Of a DNA stretch of 41,737 nucleotides, positions 19,066 to 28,250 are shown piece by piece. Made by a program: the position numbers and the translations under genes. This stretch comes from Sporosarcina ureae DSM 2281 (GTDB lineage Bacteria; Bacillota; Bacilli; Bacillales_A; Planococcaceae): the NCBI RefSeq assembly GCF_000425545.1, contig NZ_AUDQ01000023.1:1-41737 (forward strand), given 5' to 3'. Below the pieces are notes generated by a model that did no database searches, was not told the DNA's origin, and saw only the letters and a program-made list of their open reading frames with translations. Each line of letters opens with the position of its first letter. The first letter of the stretch is position 1.

Positions 19066-21818
19066 AAAAACTCTCCTTTAGTAGCCAGATATGTGCTTTC
19101 GAATTCATTAACCTTCAGCGGCACATTAAAGTAATAACCTTGCATAATGTAACATTCTCTCGAAGCTAAAAATTCGGCTTGTTCTAGCGTTTCGACACCT
19201 TCAGCAACTAAATCCAGGTCCAGGTTTTTTGCCAATGTAATAATTGTATTCGCGATGGCTGAATTGTCGTCATTACTTTTCAATTCTTGAATAAAGGATT
19301 TATCTATTTTCAATGCATTGATTGGCAAGTTTTTTAAATAGCCTAAAGATGAATAGCCTGTACCAAAGTCGTCAATGGACATGTTGATGCCGATTGCCTG
19401 TAATTCTTTCATCGTCTGGATAGTCAGTTCTGTATTTTTAATGATTTGGTTCTCCGTAATTTCAAGACATAAAAGTTCCGGTGATACACCTACTTCATCT
19501 AATATGCCTTTAACTGTTTGGAATAAATTATTTTGTTCAAACTGACGGGCCGATAAATTTACGGATACTACAATTGGTGGATATCCTTTTTCTTGCCACT
19601 TCTTTATTTGGTTACACGCACTTCTGATCACCCACTCTCCGATAGGAACGATTAATCCCGTCTCCTCCGCCAGCGCAATAAACCTATCCGGCGAGATCAA
19701 TCCTTCTGTTGAATGATTCCATCTCAATAACGCTTCTGTTCCAATGATAGAACGTGTACTATAATCAATTTGAGGTTGAAAATAAAGTTCCAACTCCCCA
19801 TGATCAAGCGCTTTATATAAAGCATTTTCAAACTTTACATTTTCAAATGTCCTGATATCCATCGCCAAATGATAAAATTGATAACTGCTGCCTGATACGG
19901 TTTTAGACTGATACATTGCGATATCGGCATTTTTTATTAATAATTCCGCCGTCTGCCCATCTTGCGGATATAAACTGATCCCTATACTGCTATGGATATG
20001 CATTTCATGTCCTTTTAGGTTGAAGGGCTTGTTGAATTGATCAACAATCTTTTCCGCCACCTCTATCACTTCTGCTTCGGATTCAATACAAGGCAAGTAA
20101 ATAATAAATTCGTCCCCGCCTTGACGAGAAGCTGTACCGCCCTCGGGGAGGCATACACATATACGTCTTGCTACATGTGTCAATAAAATATCACCATAGC
20201 TATGCCCTAATAAATCATTAACTGATTTGAAACGATCCAAGTCCATGAACAGTACAGCTGCTTTTTCTTTAAGAGTATGAGCAAAACTCAAACCCTGTTC
20301 CATGCGATCTTTTAAAAGCACCCGGTTGGGTAAATTGGTTAAGCTATCATAATACGCATGGTATCTAATTTCTTTCTCCATCTTCTTTCTTTCAGAGATA
20401 TCTTTAAATGTAACGACATCCCCAACGATCCTCTCTCCTTCTTTGATGGATGATCTAACATATTCTACAGGGAAGCTGGATTGATCTTGCCTAAAGAATA
20501 TAACTTCATCATTGTTCGTATTGTTTTCATTGTAAATAATATTGACAGGTTTACCTATTAGCTCGTTCTTAATCTTATACCCTAGCATCATGGCTGCAGC
20601 TGGATTACAAAAAGTAATAACGCCATGTAGATCCAGCCCGAATATCCCTTCACCTGCCGAATGAAGAATCAGTTCTTTCTCTCGGCTAATCCGCTGTAAT
20701 TCTTTCATGGCCGTTTCAAGTTCGTTATTCTTTTCCGTTATCTCTGCGGTCCGCTGTTCTATGATCAACTCTTGCTTTTCCATATTCAATAAGTTCAATA
20801 AAGTGGAAGCCGTCGTATCTACAATAGATTGTGTCAGTTGCTGACTGGCCTGGGAGTAATTCGGACTCCTTTGTTGAAGATCTGCAATAACTATTAAACC
20901 CAATACTTTCCCCATGGAAACGATAGGAAGAATAAACATCGATTGAATACCGAAGTACCGACATACTTTATGGTTCACTCGATCATCTGCATAGACATCG
21001 GGAATGTGTTCTGCTTTTCTAGATGCAATGACTTCCTGGAACACCTTATCATTTTCATCGTCAAACTTTATCTCGTCATGGGATTTTACCCACGCTTCTG
21101 CAGACCAATTACTATTACGATTAATGGTTGCAGGCTTAATCTTCATATGCACTGATGGATCGATCAAATGTACACCTATATTATTGTTTCCAAGCACTCT
21201 TTCTATATATAGAAAACATATATCCAGTGCCTCCTGCATGGTAGAGCACAGTGATAAATCCCGAGTTATATCTAACAATAATTGCTTTTCCTGAATAAGT
21301 TCTTCTTTATTCGTTAGCAGCTTGGCATTTTGAATAGCAACAGCAGCCATATTGACATAGGACTGAACTGTTTGAATCTCAAGCTCCGTTAGATTCATTG
21401 GTATTCCATAGTCGAACAAGAACACTAATCCAAATAATTCTGTCTCTACAGTAATGGGTAAAACTAATAGAGATTTTATCTTAAATCCTTCAACTGCTCT
21501 TGGATCGGGTCGATGATCTTTGGATGTATCCGGTATATATATCGTTCTTTTCGTTTCAATTACTTCTTTCGCCAATAAATCGAAGTCGGTATCAATTATA
21601 TGCATATCGAGTGTCATGCCGTTGATCACTTCGGGCTTTCCTACGAACCCCCTAAATGATCCGTCTTGTTGTGGCAAATAAATTCCAACCGAGTCACATC
21701 GGACAATCTCTTCTGATATAGCAGTAACCACGTGATTCAGTACTTCTCTTAACTCTAACTTTGAATTGATTAACTTTGTTATATTCGCTAGACGAAGATA
21801 TCTTGTTTGATCCTTCAC
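19062..21818 (-). CDS. GAF-GAF-PAS-GGDEF-EAL cyclic-di-GMP enzyme
   Basis: A 918-aa cytosolic signalling protein. Two GAF domains (~15-165 and ~185-345) are joined by a coiled linker (~350-385) to a PAS domain (~385-480), then GGDEF (~485-650) and EAL (~660-905). The GGDEF motif at 567-571 is intact (SRQGGDEFIIYL), but the inhibitory RxxD site normally just upstream reads PEGG, so product inhibition at that site is unlikely. The EAL domain keeps EALLR (695-699), LEITEN, DDFGTGYSSL (816-825) and VAEGVET (871-877), the set needed for phosphodiesterase activity. No membrane segment is seen. The start is GTG at 21818, 7 nt after AGGAGGT. The gene overlaps the following TPP-enzyme gene by 4 nt. 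Confidence 0.95.
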   Translation of the reverse strand: MKDQTRYLRLANITKLINSKLELREVLNHVVTAISEEIVRCDSVGIYLPQQDGSFRGFVGKPEVINGMTLDMHIIDTDFDLLAKEVIETKRTIYIPDTSKDHRPDPRAVEGFKIKSLLVLPITVETELFGLVFLFDYGIPMNLTELEIQTVQSYVNMAAVAIQNAKLLTNKEELIQEKQLLLDITRDLSLCSTMQEALDICFLYIERVLGNNNIGVHLIDPSVHMKIKPATINRNSNWSAEAWVKSHDEIKFDDENDKVFQEVIASRKAEHIPDVYADDRVNHKVCRYFGIQSMFILPIVSMGKVLGLIVIADLQQRSPNYSQASQQLTQSIVDTTASTLLNLLNMEKQELIIEQRTAEITEKNNELETAMKELQRISREKELILHSAGEGIFGLDLHGVITFCNPAAAMMLGYKIKNELIGKPVNIIYNENNTNNDEVIFFRQDQSSFPVEYVRSSIKEGERIVGDVVTFKDISERKKMEKEIRYHAYYDSLTNLPNRVLLKDRMEQGLSFAHTLKEKAAVLFMDLDRFKSVNDLLGHSYGDILLTHVARRICVCLPEGGTASRQGGDEFIIYLPCIESEAEVIEVAEKIVDQFNKPFNLKGHEMHIHSSIGISLYPQDGQTAELLIKNADIAMYQSKTVSGSSYQFYHLAMDIRTFENVKFENALYKALDHGELELYFQPQIDYSTRSIIGTEALLRWNHSTEGLISPDRFIALAEETGLIVPIGEWVIRSACNQIKKWQEKGYPPIVVSVNLSARQFEQNNLFQTVKGILDEVGVSPELLCLEITENQIIKNTELTIQTMKELQAIGINMSIDDFGTGYSSLGYLKNLPINALKIDKSFIQELKSNDDNSAIANTIITLAKNLDLDLVAEGVETLEQAEFLASRECYIMQGYYFNVPLKVNEFESTYLATKGEFL

Positions 21819-22125
21819 TATTCGTACCTCCTCTGCTCAAGTATTCTTTATTTATAGTGTAGTAGATACCCTCATCTGAATCGAGAAATAACATCTTACT
21901 CTATTATTCGAAAAGATATTCAAATAGCCTTTCAATAGATGTGAACCATCTATATTAAATATATAACGAACAGGAATATTTTGTATAAGCATAAAGTAGC
22001 ATTCATAAAATACTCCCTCAGCAGTAAAGTGGTTACCAAAAGGATATAAGTTTAGATTTTTAGTTTCTGAGCAAGTATATTACACCTCCTACTCCCAAAC
22101 AGGTGCAAAGTACCCACGAAAGAAA

Positions 22126-22151
22126 GTTTCATCACAATGTTGTAGGGGAAT
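22126..22151 (+). promoter_or_regulatory. Sigma-B-like promoter before the DUF421 gene
   Basis: GTTTCA (22126-22131), 14 bp, then GGGAAT (22146-22151) resembles the GTTTAA / GGGWAW pattern of general-stress sigma-B promoters. Start predicted about 30 nt before the ATG. The rest of 21819-22186 shows no gene. Confidence 0.4.
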
Positions 22152-22186
22152 GATAAATTAACTAAGTCAAATATTCGAGGTGTATT

Positions 22187-22702
22187 ATGTTCTTTAATGG
22201 ATGGGAAACTCTTCTACGAACTGTTGTAGTCGGTGTTTTGAGCTATATAGGATTAATTTTCATTTTGCGTATATCAGGTAAACGTACGCTTTCCAAGATG
22301 AATGCATTCGACTTGGTTGTGACAGTCGCACTCGGGTCAATCTTAGCCACCATTTTATTAAGTAAAGACGTAGCTCTTTCGGAAGGTTTGACCGCTTTCA
22401 TTGTTCTGATAGGTATGCAATATATAGTTGCCTGGTCATCTGTTCGATTTCGAATTATTAGCAAACTGATTAAATCAGAGCCAAAACTATTGTTTTATGA
22501 AGGTAGTTTTTTGAAGGAGACAATGAAATCAGGACGAATTTTGGAAGAGGAAATATTCCAAGCCGCACGTTCCAGTGGCTTAGGCTCTCTTGATGATGTG
22601 TCGGCCGTCATACTAGAAACTGATGGCAGTATTTCTGTCATTCAATCTGAAAGCCAAACCTCTTTTTCTACACTGTCCAATCTTATAAAGGATAAGAAAT
22701 AA
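22187..22702 (+). CDS. DUF421 (YetF-type) membrane protein
   Basis: The 171-aa protein has three N-terminal membrane helices (VVVGVLSYIGLIFILRIS; AFDLVVTVALGSILATILL; LTAFIVLIGMQYIVAWSS) followed by a cytoplasmic domain with the family signature ISGKRTLSKMNAFDLVVTVA, PKLLFYEGSF and the C-terminal SSGLGSLDDVSAVILETDGSISVI. The molecular role of DUF421 proteins is not established; several in Bacillus are stress or sporulation genes. GAGGTG precedes the ATG. It is monocistronic under a candidate sigma-B promoter. Confidence 0.88.
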   Translation: MFFNGWETLLRTVVVGVLSYIGLIFILRISGKRTLSKMNAFDLVVTVALGSILATILLSKDVALSEGLTAFIVLIGMQYIVAWSSVRFRIISKLIKSEPKLLFYEGSFLKETMKSGRILEEEIFQAARSSGLGSLDDVSAVILETDGSISVIQSESQTSFSTLSNLIKDKK

Positions 22703-22885
22703 TTACTTAAAAGTGTCTGCTTGAAACATTCATAAGTGTTTCCATAGTACTTACTACTAAAAAGGGTTGCTTGTTTTTTGAATTCAGAGTTCAATGTTGT
22801 ACGGGTATTTTTTATTAATTCCCCCATTTCAAACAAAAAAGGCAGCGCTTTATGAAAACGCATGCCCACTTTATCATTCCTATTA

Positions 22886-23416
22886 TTATCCCCAGTGCTT
22901 GGCTATGAATTCATTGCGCCCTGAACGTGCACGGTTATCTGTGTAATGTTCCTTTTCTTTTATGTAATAGTCTTGATGGTATTCTTCTGCTCGGTAGAAA
23001 GTTTCTGCGGGGCGGATTGTCGTGACGATAGGCTTAGTAAAAATGCCGCTTGCAGCTAAATTGGCTTTCGATCTCTCGGCAATTTCCCGTTGTGCATCTG
23101 TGTAATGGAAAATGGCGGTTGTATAGGATGATCCGCGATCGTGAAATTGACCTTCTGCGTCTGTCGGATCGATTTGTTGCCAGAATACTTCGAGCAATTT
23201 CTCATATGAGAATAAGGCAGGATCAAACGTAATTTCAACAACTTCTACATGACCGGATGTGCCTTTTTTTACATCTTCATACGTTGGATTATCGAGATGT
23301 CCGCCCATATACCCTGACACGATATCTTGAACGCCTGGCCATTCTTTAAACGGTTTCACCATGCACCAGAAGCATCCGCCTGCAAATGCTGCTTTTTCAA
23401 AATTCTTTTCAACCAT
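22886..23416 (-). CDS. msrA: Peptide methionine-S-sulfoxide reductase MsrA
   Basis: Reduces the S epimer of methionine sulfoxide in proteins. The catalytic Cys is in the N-terminal [12 protein letters not shown] motif, followed by [28 protein letters not shown], given here in part: GYMGGH, NPTYEDV and GHVEV are all family-typical, as are [16 protein letters not shown] near the C terminus. At 176 aa it is a stand-alone MsrA without a fused MsrB. The start at 23416 is chosen because AAAGGAG lies 9 nt upstream; an ATG at 23425 would abut that site. The leader contains two mutually exclusive inverted repeats, listed separately. Confidence 0.95.
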   Translation of the reverse strand: MVEKNFEKAAFAGGCFWCMVKPFKEWPGVQDIVSGYMGGHLDNPTYEDVKKGTSGHVEVVEITFDPALFSYEKLLEVFWQQIDPTDAEGQFHDRGSSYTTAIFHYTDAQREIAERSKANLAASGIFTKPIVTTIRPAETFYRAEEYHQDYYIKEKEHYTDNRARSGRNEFIAKHWG

Positions 23417-23445
23417 TGCTAACATCTCCTTTATTATGAATGCGC

Positions 23446-23538
23446 GTGCCCAACTTCCCTAAAACCAACGACACATCTGCTTTTTTAAAGGAAGTTGAAA
23501 ACAATCCAAATAGTTTTTAACCTCTTTTGATTGGGCAC
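23446..23538 (-). promoter_or_regulatory. Alternative base-pairing region in the msrA leader
   Basis: The segment 23446-23458 carries overlapping GTGCCCAA and CAACTTCC. The first is complementary to TTGGGCAC at 23531-23538, the second to GGAAGTTG at 23490-23497, so the two stems cannot form together. This is the layout of an attenuator, but no U-tract follows and no known riboswitch is recognised. Confidence 0.35.
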
Positions 23539-23729
23539 CTGTTACGCCATACTATCATCTTTTATCTCTTTCCATCTATTAATAAAAGTCCCTCTAATCT
23601 ATAACAAAAAGATAGAAAGAATTATCCACATATCCTACAATCTAGATCAATAGCATGTTATTTTTTTAATTGAATGTGAGTATTTCATCTATCGACGACT
23701 TTGTCAATCACCGGCTACCCAAGGTGATT

Positions 23730-24980
23730 TTACGAGGTAACTAGCAAAGTTTTCTCCTTTACCTTTCCACCCTCTTCATCCGGTATACGAATGAATTTAA
23801 CGATAATCGCACTCACTAGGTAGAGAGCACTGAAAATCCACACGACCCCTTCTGCTCCAACAAGCCCGATAAATGTCAAGGCAATCGCAGGAGCTACGAA
23901 TGTCGATAGACCTGCAGAAAAATTCAACACGGACATTGCCGCGCCTTTATCTTCACCCGCCACGGATGGTACTAGTGCACCAATCGGAACATAGCCTGCT
24001 ACTAAACCGCCCCAAATGAATCCGACAATGCTCGTCATAACAATGCTGCCATTTGTAATTACTGGTATATAAAATAATAGTGGCGTGAATATCGCACAAC
24101 CGATACCACCAAACCAAATAATTGTGTTTTTCCAGCCGAATTTATCTCCAATGAAGCCGAACACTAAATTAAAGATAATGTTTCCTAAGAAAAATGTACC
24201 CCATAATTGTAGCCAAGCAGTTGTTTCAATACCGTGCTGTGCCATATGCATTGGTAAGAATACTGGGAATCCATAAACGCTTAAGCTATTAATAACGCGG
24301 ACAATCCCACCTGCAGCAACCCTCGGATTCGATTTCAAAATGGTGATACCTTTCAATAATTCTTTGACTGCTTCTTTTTTGTTTGCGAGTTTTTTCTTTT
24401 CAAACTTGTCTTTATTGACCACTATAGCTAAAACTGCACCAAGACATACCCAGAATATAGATGTCCACATAGTATTGATGTAACCGAAATGTTGGATTGC
24501 AACACTTGAATACCACGCGCCAAGTACCATCATTCCCGCACAAAAAACAAACCAGAACCAACCAACAGCAGAACTCAATTTACTTTGTGGTGTTTTATAA
24601 ATAACCCATGTTAAGAAGGAATAAGCAAATAGCGGATAACCAAAACCTTTAATAAAATAAGTCAGAAGCATAACCGGATAATTCATCGTTGAAAAACCAT
24701 ATGTAATAAACCCTGCTGTACCGATAATATAGACGGCTAACCCAATTGCCATTGTACGTTTCGGCCCAAAAACATCTACGCAGACGCCTGAAAACCAGGA
24801 AGACAGCGCAATCGAGACTCCGTATACTGTGAATATAGCTGCTGATTGTTGAATGGTTAATCCACTTTCAATTAAGAATGGACTTAACCAACCCGCTTCA
24901 ATTCCATCTCCCATCATGAACAACATAACACCGAAAAAGCCCCATCCTAAGTTTTTTGTAATCCCTATTTTCTCCAACAT
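23730..24980 (-). CDS. MFS transporter of the polyol-permease (RbtT/DalT-like) type under SAM-riboswitch control
   Basis: A 416-aa, 12-helix major facilitator protein. It resembles ribitol/arabinitol permeases: MLFMMGDGIEAGWLSPFL near the N terminus, SSAVGWFWFVFCAGMMVLGAWYSS in the middle (shown as its outer limits), GGIVRVINSLSVYGFPVFLP, ETTAWLQLWGTFF and NFSAGLSTFVAPAIAL. The start at 24980 has GGAGAG 7 nt upstream; an upstream in-frame ATG at 24995 overlaps that site. The leader contains a full SAM-I aptamer and terminator, so expression should rise when S-adenosylmethionine is low. A pentitol-like carrier under S-box control suggests uptake of a sulfur-containing sugar such as 5-methylthioribose; that substrate is an inference. 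Confidence 0.88.
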   Translation of the reverse strand: MLEKIGITKNLGWGFFGVMLFMMGDGIEAGWLSPFLIESGLTIQQSAAIFTVYGVSIALSSWFSGVCVDVFGPKRTMAIGLAVYIIGTAGFITYGFSTMNYPVMLLTYFIKGFGYPLFAYSFLTWVIYKTPQSKLSSAVGWFWFVFCAGMMVLGAWYSSVAIQHFGYINTMWTSIFWVCLGAVLAIVVNKDKFEKKKLANKKEAVKELLKGITILKSNPRVAAGGIVRVINSLSVYGFPVFLPMHMAQHGIETTAWLQLWGTFFLGNIIFNLVFGFIGDKFGWKNTIIWFGGIGCAIFTPLLFYIPVITNGSIVMTSIVGFIWGGLVAGYVPIGALVPSVAGEDKGAAMSVLNFSAGLSTFVAPAIALTFIGLVGAEGVVWIFSALYLVSAIIVKFIRIPDEEGGKVKEKTLLVTS

Positions 24981-25030
24981 ATCAATACTCTCCATTCCTG
25001 CTTATGTATTTTGCATTTTCTTTAGAAAAT

Positions 25031-25057
25031 AAAAAACCTTCCCGTAAAGACGGAAAG
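25031..25057 (-). terminator. Riboswitch expression-platform terminator
   Basis: On the minus strand CTTTCCGT, a CTTT loop and ACGGGAAG form an 8-bp stem (one G-U pair) followed by GTTTTTTATTTT. It stands between the SAM aptamer and the transporter start. Confidence 0.8.
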
Positions 25058-25101
25058 AGTAGTTGGCAATTATCACTAGAACAATATAAATATGCGATCC
25101 T

Positions 25102-25194
25102 CTTTCTATCTCTCAAGCTACGCTTGCTGGATTTGGCACAATTATGTTGCCGAAGTTTCATTGGGCCAGTCCCTCAACTTCTCTCAATAGAAAA
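25102..25194 (-). ncRNA. SAM-I (S-box) riboswitch aptamer
   Basis: Read on the minus strand, the leader shows the S-box core in order: TTGAGAGAAGTTGAGGGAC, then TGGCCCAATGAAAC, TTCGGCAACATAAT, TGTGCCAAATCCAGCAAG, and AGCTTGAGAGATAGAAAG. The P1 helix closes with TTTTCTAT (5' side, 25194-25187) and ATAGAAAG (3' side, 25109-25102). GAGGGACTGGCCC, GGCAAC and GTGCCAAATCC are the near-invariant SAM-I elements. Together with the terminator at 25031-25057 this should switch the MFS gene off when S-adenosylmethionine binds. Confidence 0.93.
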
Positions 25195-25240
25195 TAATAT
25201 GAAATTGGTAGAAAGTTATTAAAATTGAACTAATGAAGTT

Positions 25241-25269
25241 ACTGTACATAATAATCAATTCAAAGTCAA
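25241..25269 (-). promoter_or_regulatory. Sigma-A promoter of the riboswitch-transporter unit
   Basis: TTGACT (25269-25264), a 17-bp spacer and TACAGT (25246-25241) on the minus strand; the start near 25234 is about 40 nt upstream of the aptamer. The rest of the gap to 25533 shows no gene. Confidence 0.5.
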
Positions 25270-25533
25270 TCTATTATCGGAACTTTCTAAATATACTATC
25301 TCCAATATGGTATACTAAATAACATAAACTATTTGTTTAAGTCAATTTAATAATAGAGTATTTTTCATCAAAATCAGAAAAAGGTTGATTCACACTTCAA
25401 CATACGCTTTCCTTTACACCCAACGGAAGTTCTCTATTTTTAATAATTATTCTATTATTAAGCTTCAATAATATTAGGATTTCATAGTAAACTTTGCAAT
25501 TGCAAAATTAATCTGTTAGAAAGGACTTGTGTA

Positions 25534-27570
25534 ATGCAATCGTATATTGATGTAAAAAATGGTATCGTTCCCTCGGTTTGTTCTCTTGATTGTCCAGACC
25601 AATGTGGATTGCTTATTCATAAAGAAGCCGGGAAAATTGTTAAAATTGAAGGTGATCCTGAACATCCAGTCACAAAAGGAAGTATTTGCAACAAAGTTCG
25701 GCATATGGCTGAAAGGATTTATGATCAAAATCGAATTACAACCCCTTTAAAACGCATTGGCGAAAAAGGCGATGGTCAATTTGTTCCAATCAGTTGGGAA
25801 GAGGCCATTACAACTATTACAAATCAGTGGAATAAAATAATTTCTGAAGAAGGTCCAGAATCGATTCTTCCTTACAGCTTTTATGCAAATATGGGAAAAC
25901 TCAGTTCTAAAGGAATGGATCGTCGTTTCTTTAATCGCCTTGGTTCGAGTCAACTGGACCGGACGATTTGTTCAGTCGCCGGCGAGGCCGGCTACAATTA
26001 CACAATGGGCGGGCGTTATGGAACGGATCCAGAAGAGATGACGGAAACGAAATTATTTATTTTTTGGGGGATCAATGCGGTCAGTACCAATATGCACCAA
26101 ATCATGATTGCCCAAAAGGCGAAAAAAAACGGCGCGAAAACTATTGTCATTGACGTCCATAAAAACCAAACTGGACGCATGGCTGATTGGTTCATCCCCA
26201 TTTTACCTGGAACTGACGGAGCGCTTGCACTCGGAATTATGCACGTTCTTTATAAAGAAAAGCTAGTCCATCAAGCTTTTTTGGAACAGTACACAATCGG
26301 CCATGAAGCGCTCAGCGAACATGTAAAGTACTACAATCCGCAAAAGGTTTCCACTATTACGGGCGTGCCGGAAGAAGATATTTATAAATTGGCACGAATG
26401 TACGGTAACATCTCTCCTTCCATGATACGCATTGGCAATGGATTGCAGCATCATGATAATGGCGGCATGATCGTCCGGACCATTACTTGCTTGCCTGCTT
26501 TGACTGGGCAATGGGAATTAAAGGGCGGAGGAGCAGTCAAATCAAATTCCGACTATTTGACGCATAATATTGCCGCATTAGAACGGCCTGAACTTCAGAA
26601 AAAACCAACGCGGAAATTCAATATGAATTTATTGGGACAAGCATTACTGAAGGAACAACAACCGATTCGCTCTTTGTATGTCTATAATAGCAACCCCGCC
26701 GTTGTCGCACCGGATGCCAATAAGGTCCAGGATGGCTTAGCACGCGAGGATTTGTTTACGGTGGTCCATGATTTGTTTTTGACGGATACTGCCTTGTTTG
26801 CGGACATTGTTCTGCCTGCGACATCCGCTTTTGAAAATACAGACTTTTATACATCTTTCTGGCATCACTACATCCATTTGCAGGAACCTGTCATCGAAAC
26901 ATACGGGGACAGTAAATCTAACCCGGACGTTTTCAGATTGTTGGCGCAAGCAATGGGCTTTGACGAGCAACCCTTCCTAGATAATGACGCTGAAATGATC
27001 GATCAAGCGTTAAGCGATTTGTCCAATCCTCATTTATCTGAAGTATCGTATGCTGCATTAAAGGAGCGACGCTTTATGAAGGCGAGTGGGACAGGCGATT
27101 TATTGAACCATTTAAAGACACCGAGCGGAAAAATCGAGTTGTATTCAGAACAAATGAAATCAGCAGGATTACCGGCCCTTCCTACGTATATTCCGATTGT
27201 TCAAGATTCCGATTATCCTTTACTGTATGTACCTGCAACTAACCATAATTTTATGAACACGATTTTTTCGAACAATGAAAAACATATCCAACTTGAAAAA
27301 GCCCCTAAATTGTTCATCAATCGGCACGATGCGGAAAGACGAGGAATCGAAGATAAATCGACTGTCCGAATATGGAACGAGCGCGGGGAATGTATATTCA
27401 CTGTCTCTGTCGGCGAGCAAGTCCTTCCCGGAGTTGTTGTCAGTCAAGGTATTTTGGGAGATAGTTCAGGCCAAAAACACCTTGTGAACGCTTTAACACC
27501 AGACCGAATTGCTGACATGGGAGGTGGCGCAACGTTTTTCTCAGGACGTGTTGAAGTGGAAAGTTTATAA
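25534..27570 (+). CDS. Molybdopterin-dependent oxidoreductase (YyaE-like, DMSO reductase superfamily)
   Basis: A 678-aa enzyme with an N-terminal [4Fe-4S] site, C-x3-C-x3-C plus a fourth Cys (CSLDCPDQC ... KGSICNK), then the large Mo-bisMGD domains. Seen are FVPISWEEAITTI, WGINAVSTNMHQ, the cofactor loop PGTDGALALGIMHVL, TALTGQ-like ALTGQWELKGGGA, and the C-terminal molydop-binding domain (HNFMNTIF, VRIWNERGECIFTV). The metal-binding residue is probably the Cys or Ser in RTICSVAGEAG. There is no Tat signal, so it is likely cytosolic. No electron-transfer subunit or cofactor-insertion gene is next to it. The substrate is unknown. AAAGGAC stands 7 nt before the ATG. Confidence 0.88.
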   Translation: MQSYIDVKNGIVPSVCSLDCPDQCGLLIHKEAGKIVKIEGDPEHPVTKGSICNKVRHMAERIYDQNRITTPLKRIGEKGDGQFVPISWEEAITTITNQWNKIISEEGPESILPYSFYANMGKLSSKGMDRRFFNRLGSSQLDRTICSVAGEAGYNYTMGGRYGTDPEEMTETKLFIFWGINAVSTNMHQIMIAQKAKKNGAKTIVIDVHKNQTGRMADWFIPILPGTDGALALGIMHVLYKEKLVHQAFLEQYTIGHEALSEHVKYYNPQKVSTITGVPEEDIYKLARMYGNISPSMIRIGNGLQHHDNGGMIVRTITCLPALTGQWELKGGGAVKSNSDYLTHNIAALERPELQKKPTRKFNMNLLGQALLKEQQPIRSLYVYNSNPAVVAPDANKVQDGLAREDLFTVVHDLFLTDTALFADIVLPATSAFENTDFYTSFWHHYIHLQEPVIETYGDSKSNPDVFRLLAQAMGFDEQPFLDNDAEMIDQALSDLSNPHLSEVSYAALKERRFMKASGTGDLLNHLKTPSGKIELYSEQMKSAGLPALPTYIPIVQDSDYPLLYVPATNHNFMNTIFSNNEKHIQLEKAPKLFINRHDAERRGIEDKSTVRIWNERGECIFTVSVGEQVLPGVVVSQGILGDSSGQKHLVNALTPDRIADMGGGATFFSGRVEVESL

Positions 27571-27604
27571 CTTAAAGAAACGGATCAGAATTTCTGCTGT
27601 ATAA

Positions 27605-27642
27605 AAATGAGCCTCTCATGAACTATCCCAAGAGGCTCATTT
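27605..27642 (+). terminator. Terminator after the molybdoenzyme gene
   Basis: AAATGAGCCTCT (27605-27616) and AGAGGCTCATTT (27631-27642) are exact complements with a 14-nt loop, 34 nt after the stop codon. The U-tract is weak. Confidence 0.7.
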
Positions 27643-28250
27643 CGTTCTTATACTGTCACAACAATACGCCATTGGTCGATGGCGCGCTTCAAAGTCTCTG
27701 ACGTTTTTGCTATTTATTCGATTCATTTGTCATTGGCGTTAATTGCTGCCCGGAATTCACAACAAAATGATCTCCAAAGTCTTTCAAATATTAAACGCTG
27801 CGCACGAAATTTCATGAATGTTTAAACAATCAAGTTTGCTTTTCACAAGTGTATAAAAACACTTATGACGGCTTTTTACACTATGACTTAATTAACCCTT
27901 CCCATCATTCGGGAAATCCTCATCTTTCCAAGAGGTTGCGTATAATAACAAGTTCAGTTCTTTAATCCGTTTAAACTACTATTGCCAGAACGCTTTTTCC
28001 AACTATTAAAACCTATTCCCTGTACAGGTATTTCAGCAATAGATAATTGATTGTAAAAAACAGTTATATATCACTACCTTTTTGACTACATTCTGAATTT
28101 ACGACAAGTAATCTAGCATGCTAAAATATATTGAATTCATTTTACTAGAGGAAGTGTGAAACTCAAGAGAAGTTCTATATTCGCTGTACACTCACTACGT
28201 AACACTGTATTTGATTTATAGAAATCAAACTAGTAAAGAGGTGCTCAAAG
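27643..28250. other. Non-coding stretch of about 600 bp
   Basis: I see no convincing gene. On the minus strand about 24 codons ending in TAG near 27721 read KDFGDHFVVNSGQQLTPMTN, bordered upstream by stops; this may be the scar of a lost gene but I cannot assign it. The last 30 bases hold the ribosome site of the next gene. Confidence 0.4.

Noticed and set aside
25004..25222. A 72-codon + strand frame upstream of the molybdoenzyme
   Set aside because: It lies antisense over the SAM riboswitch and terminator and shows no protein features.
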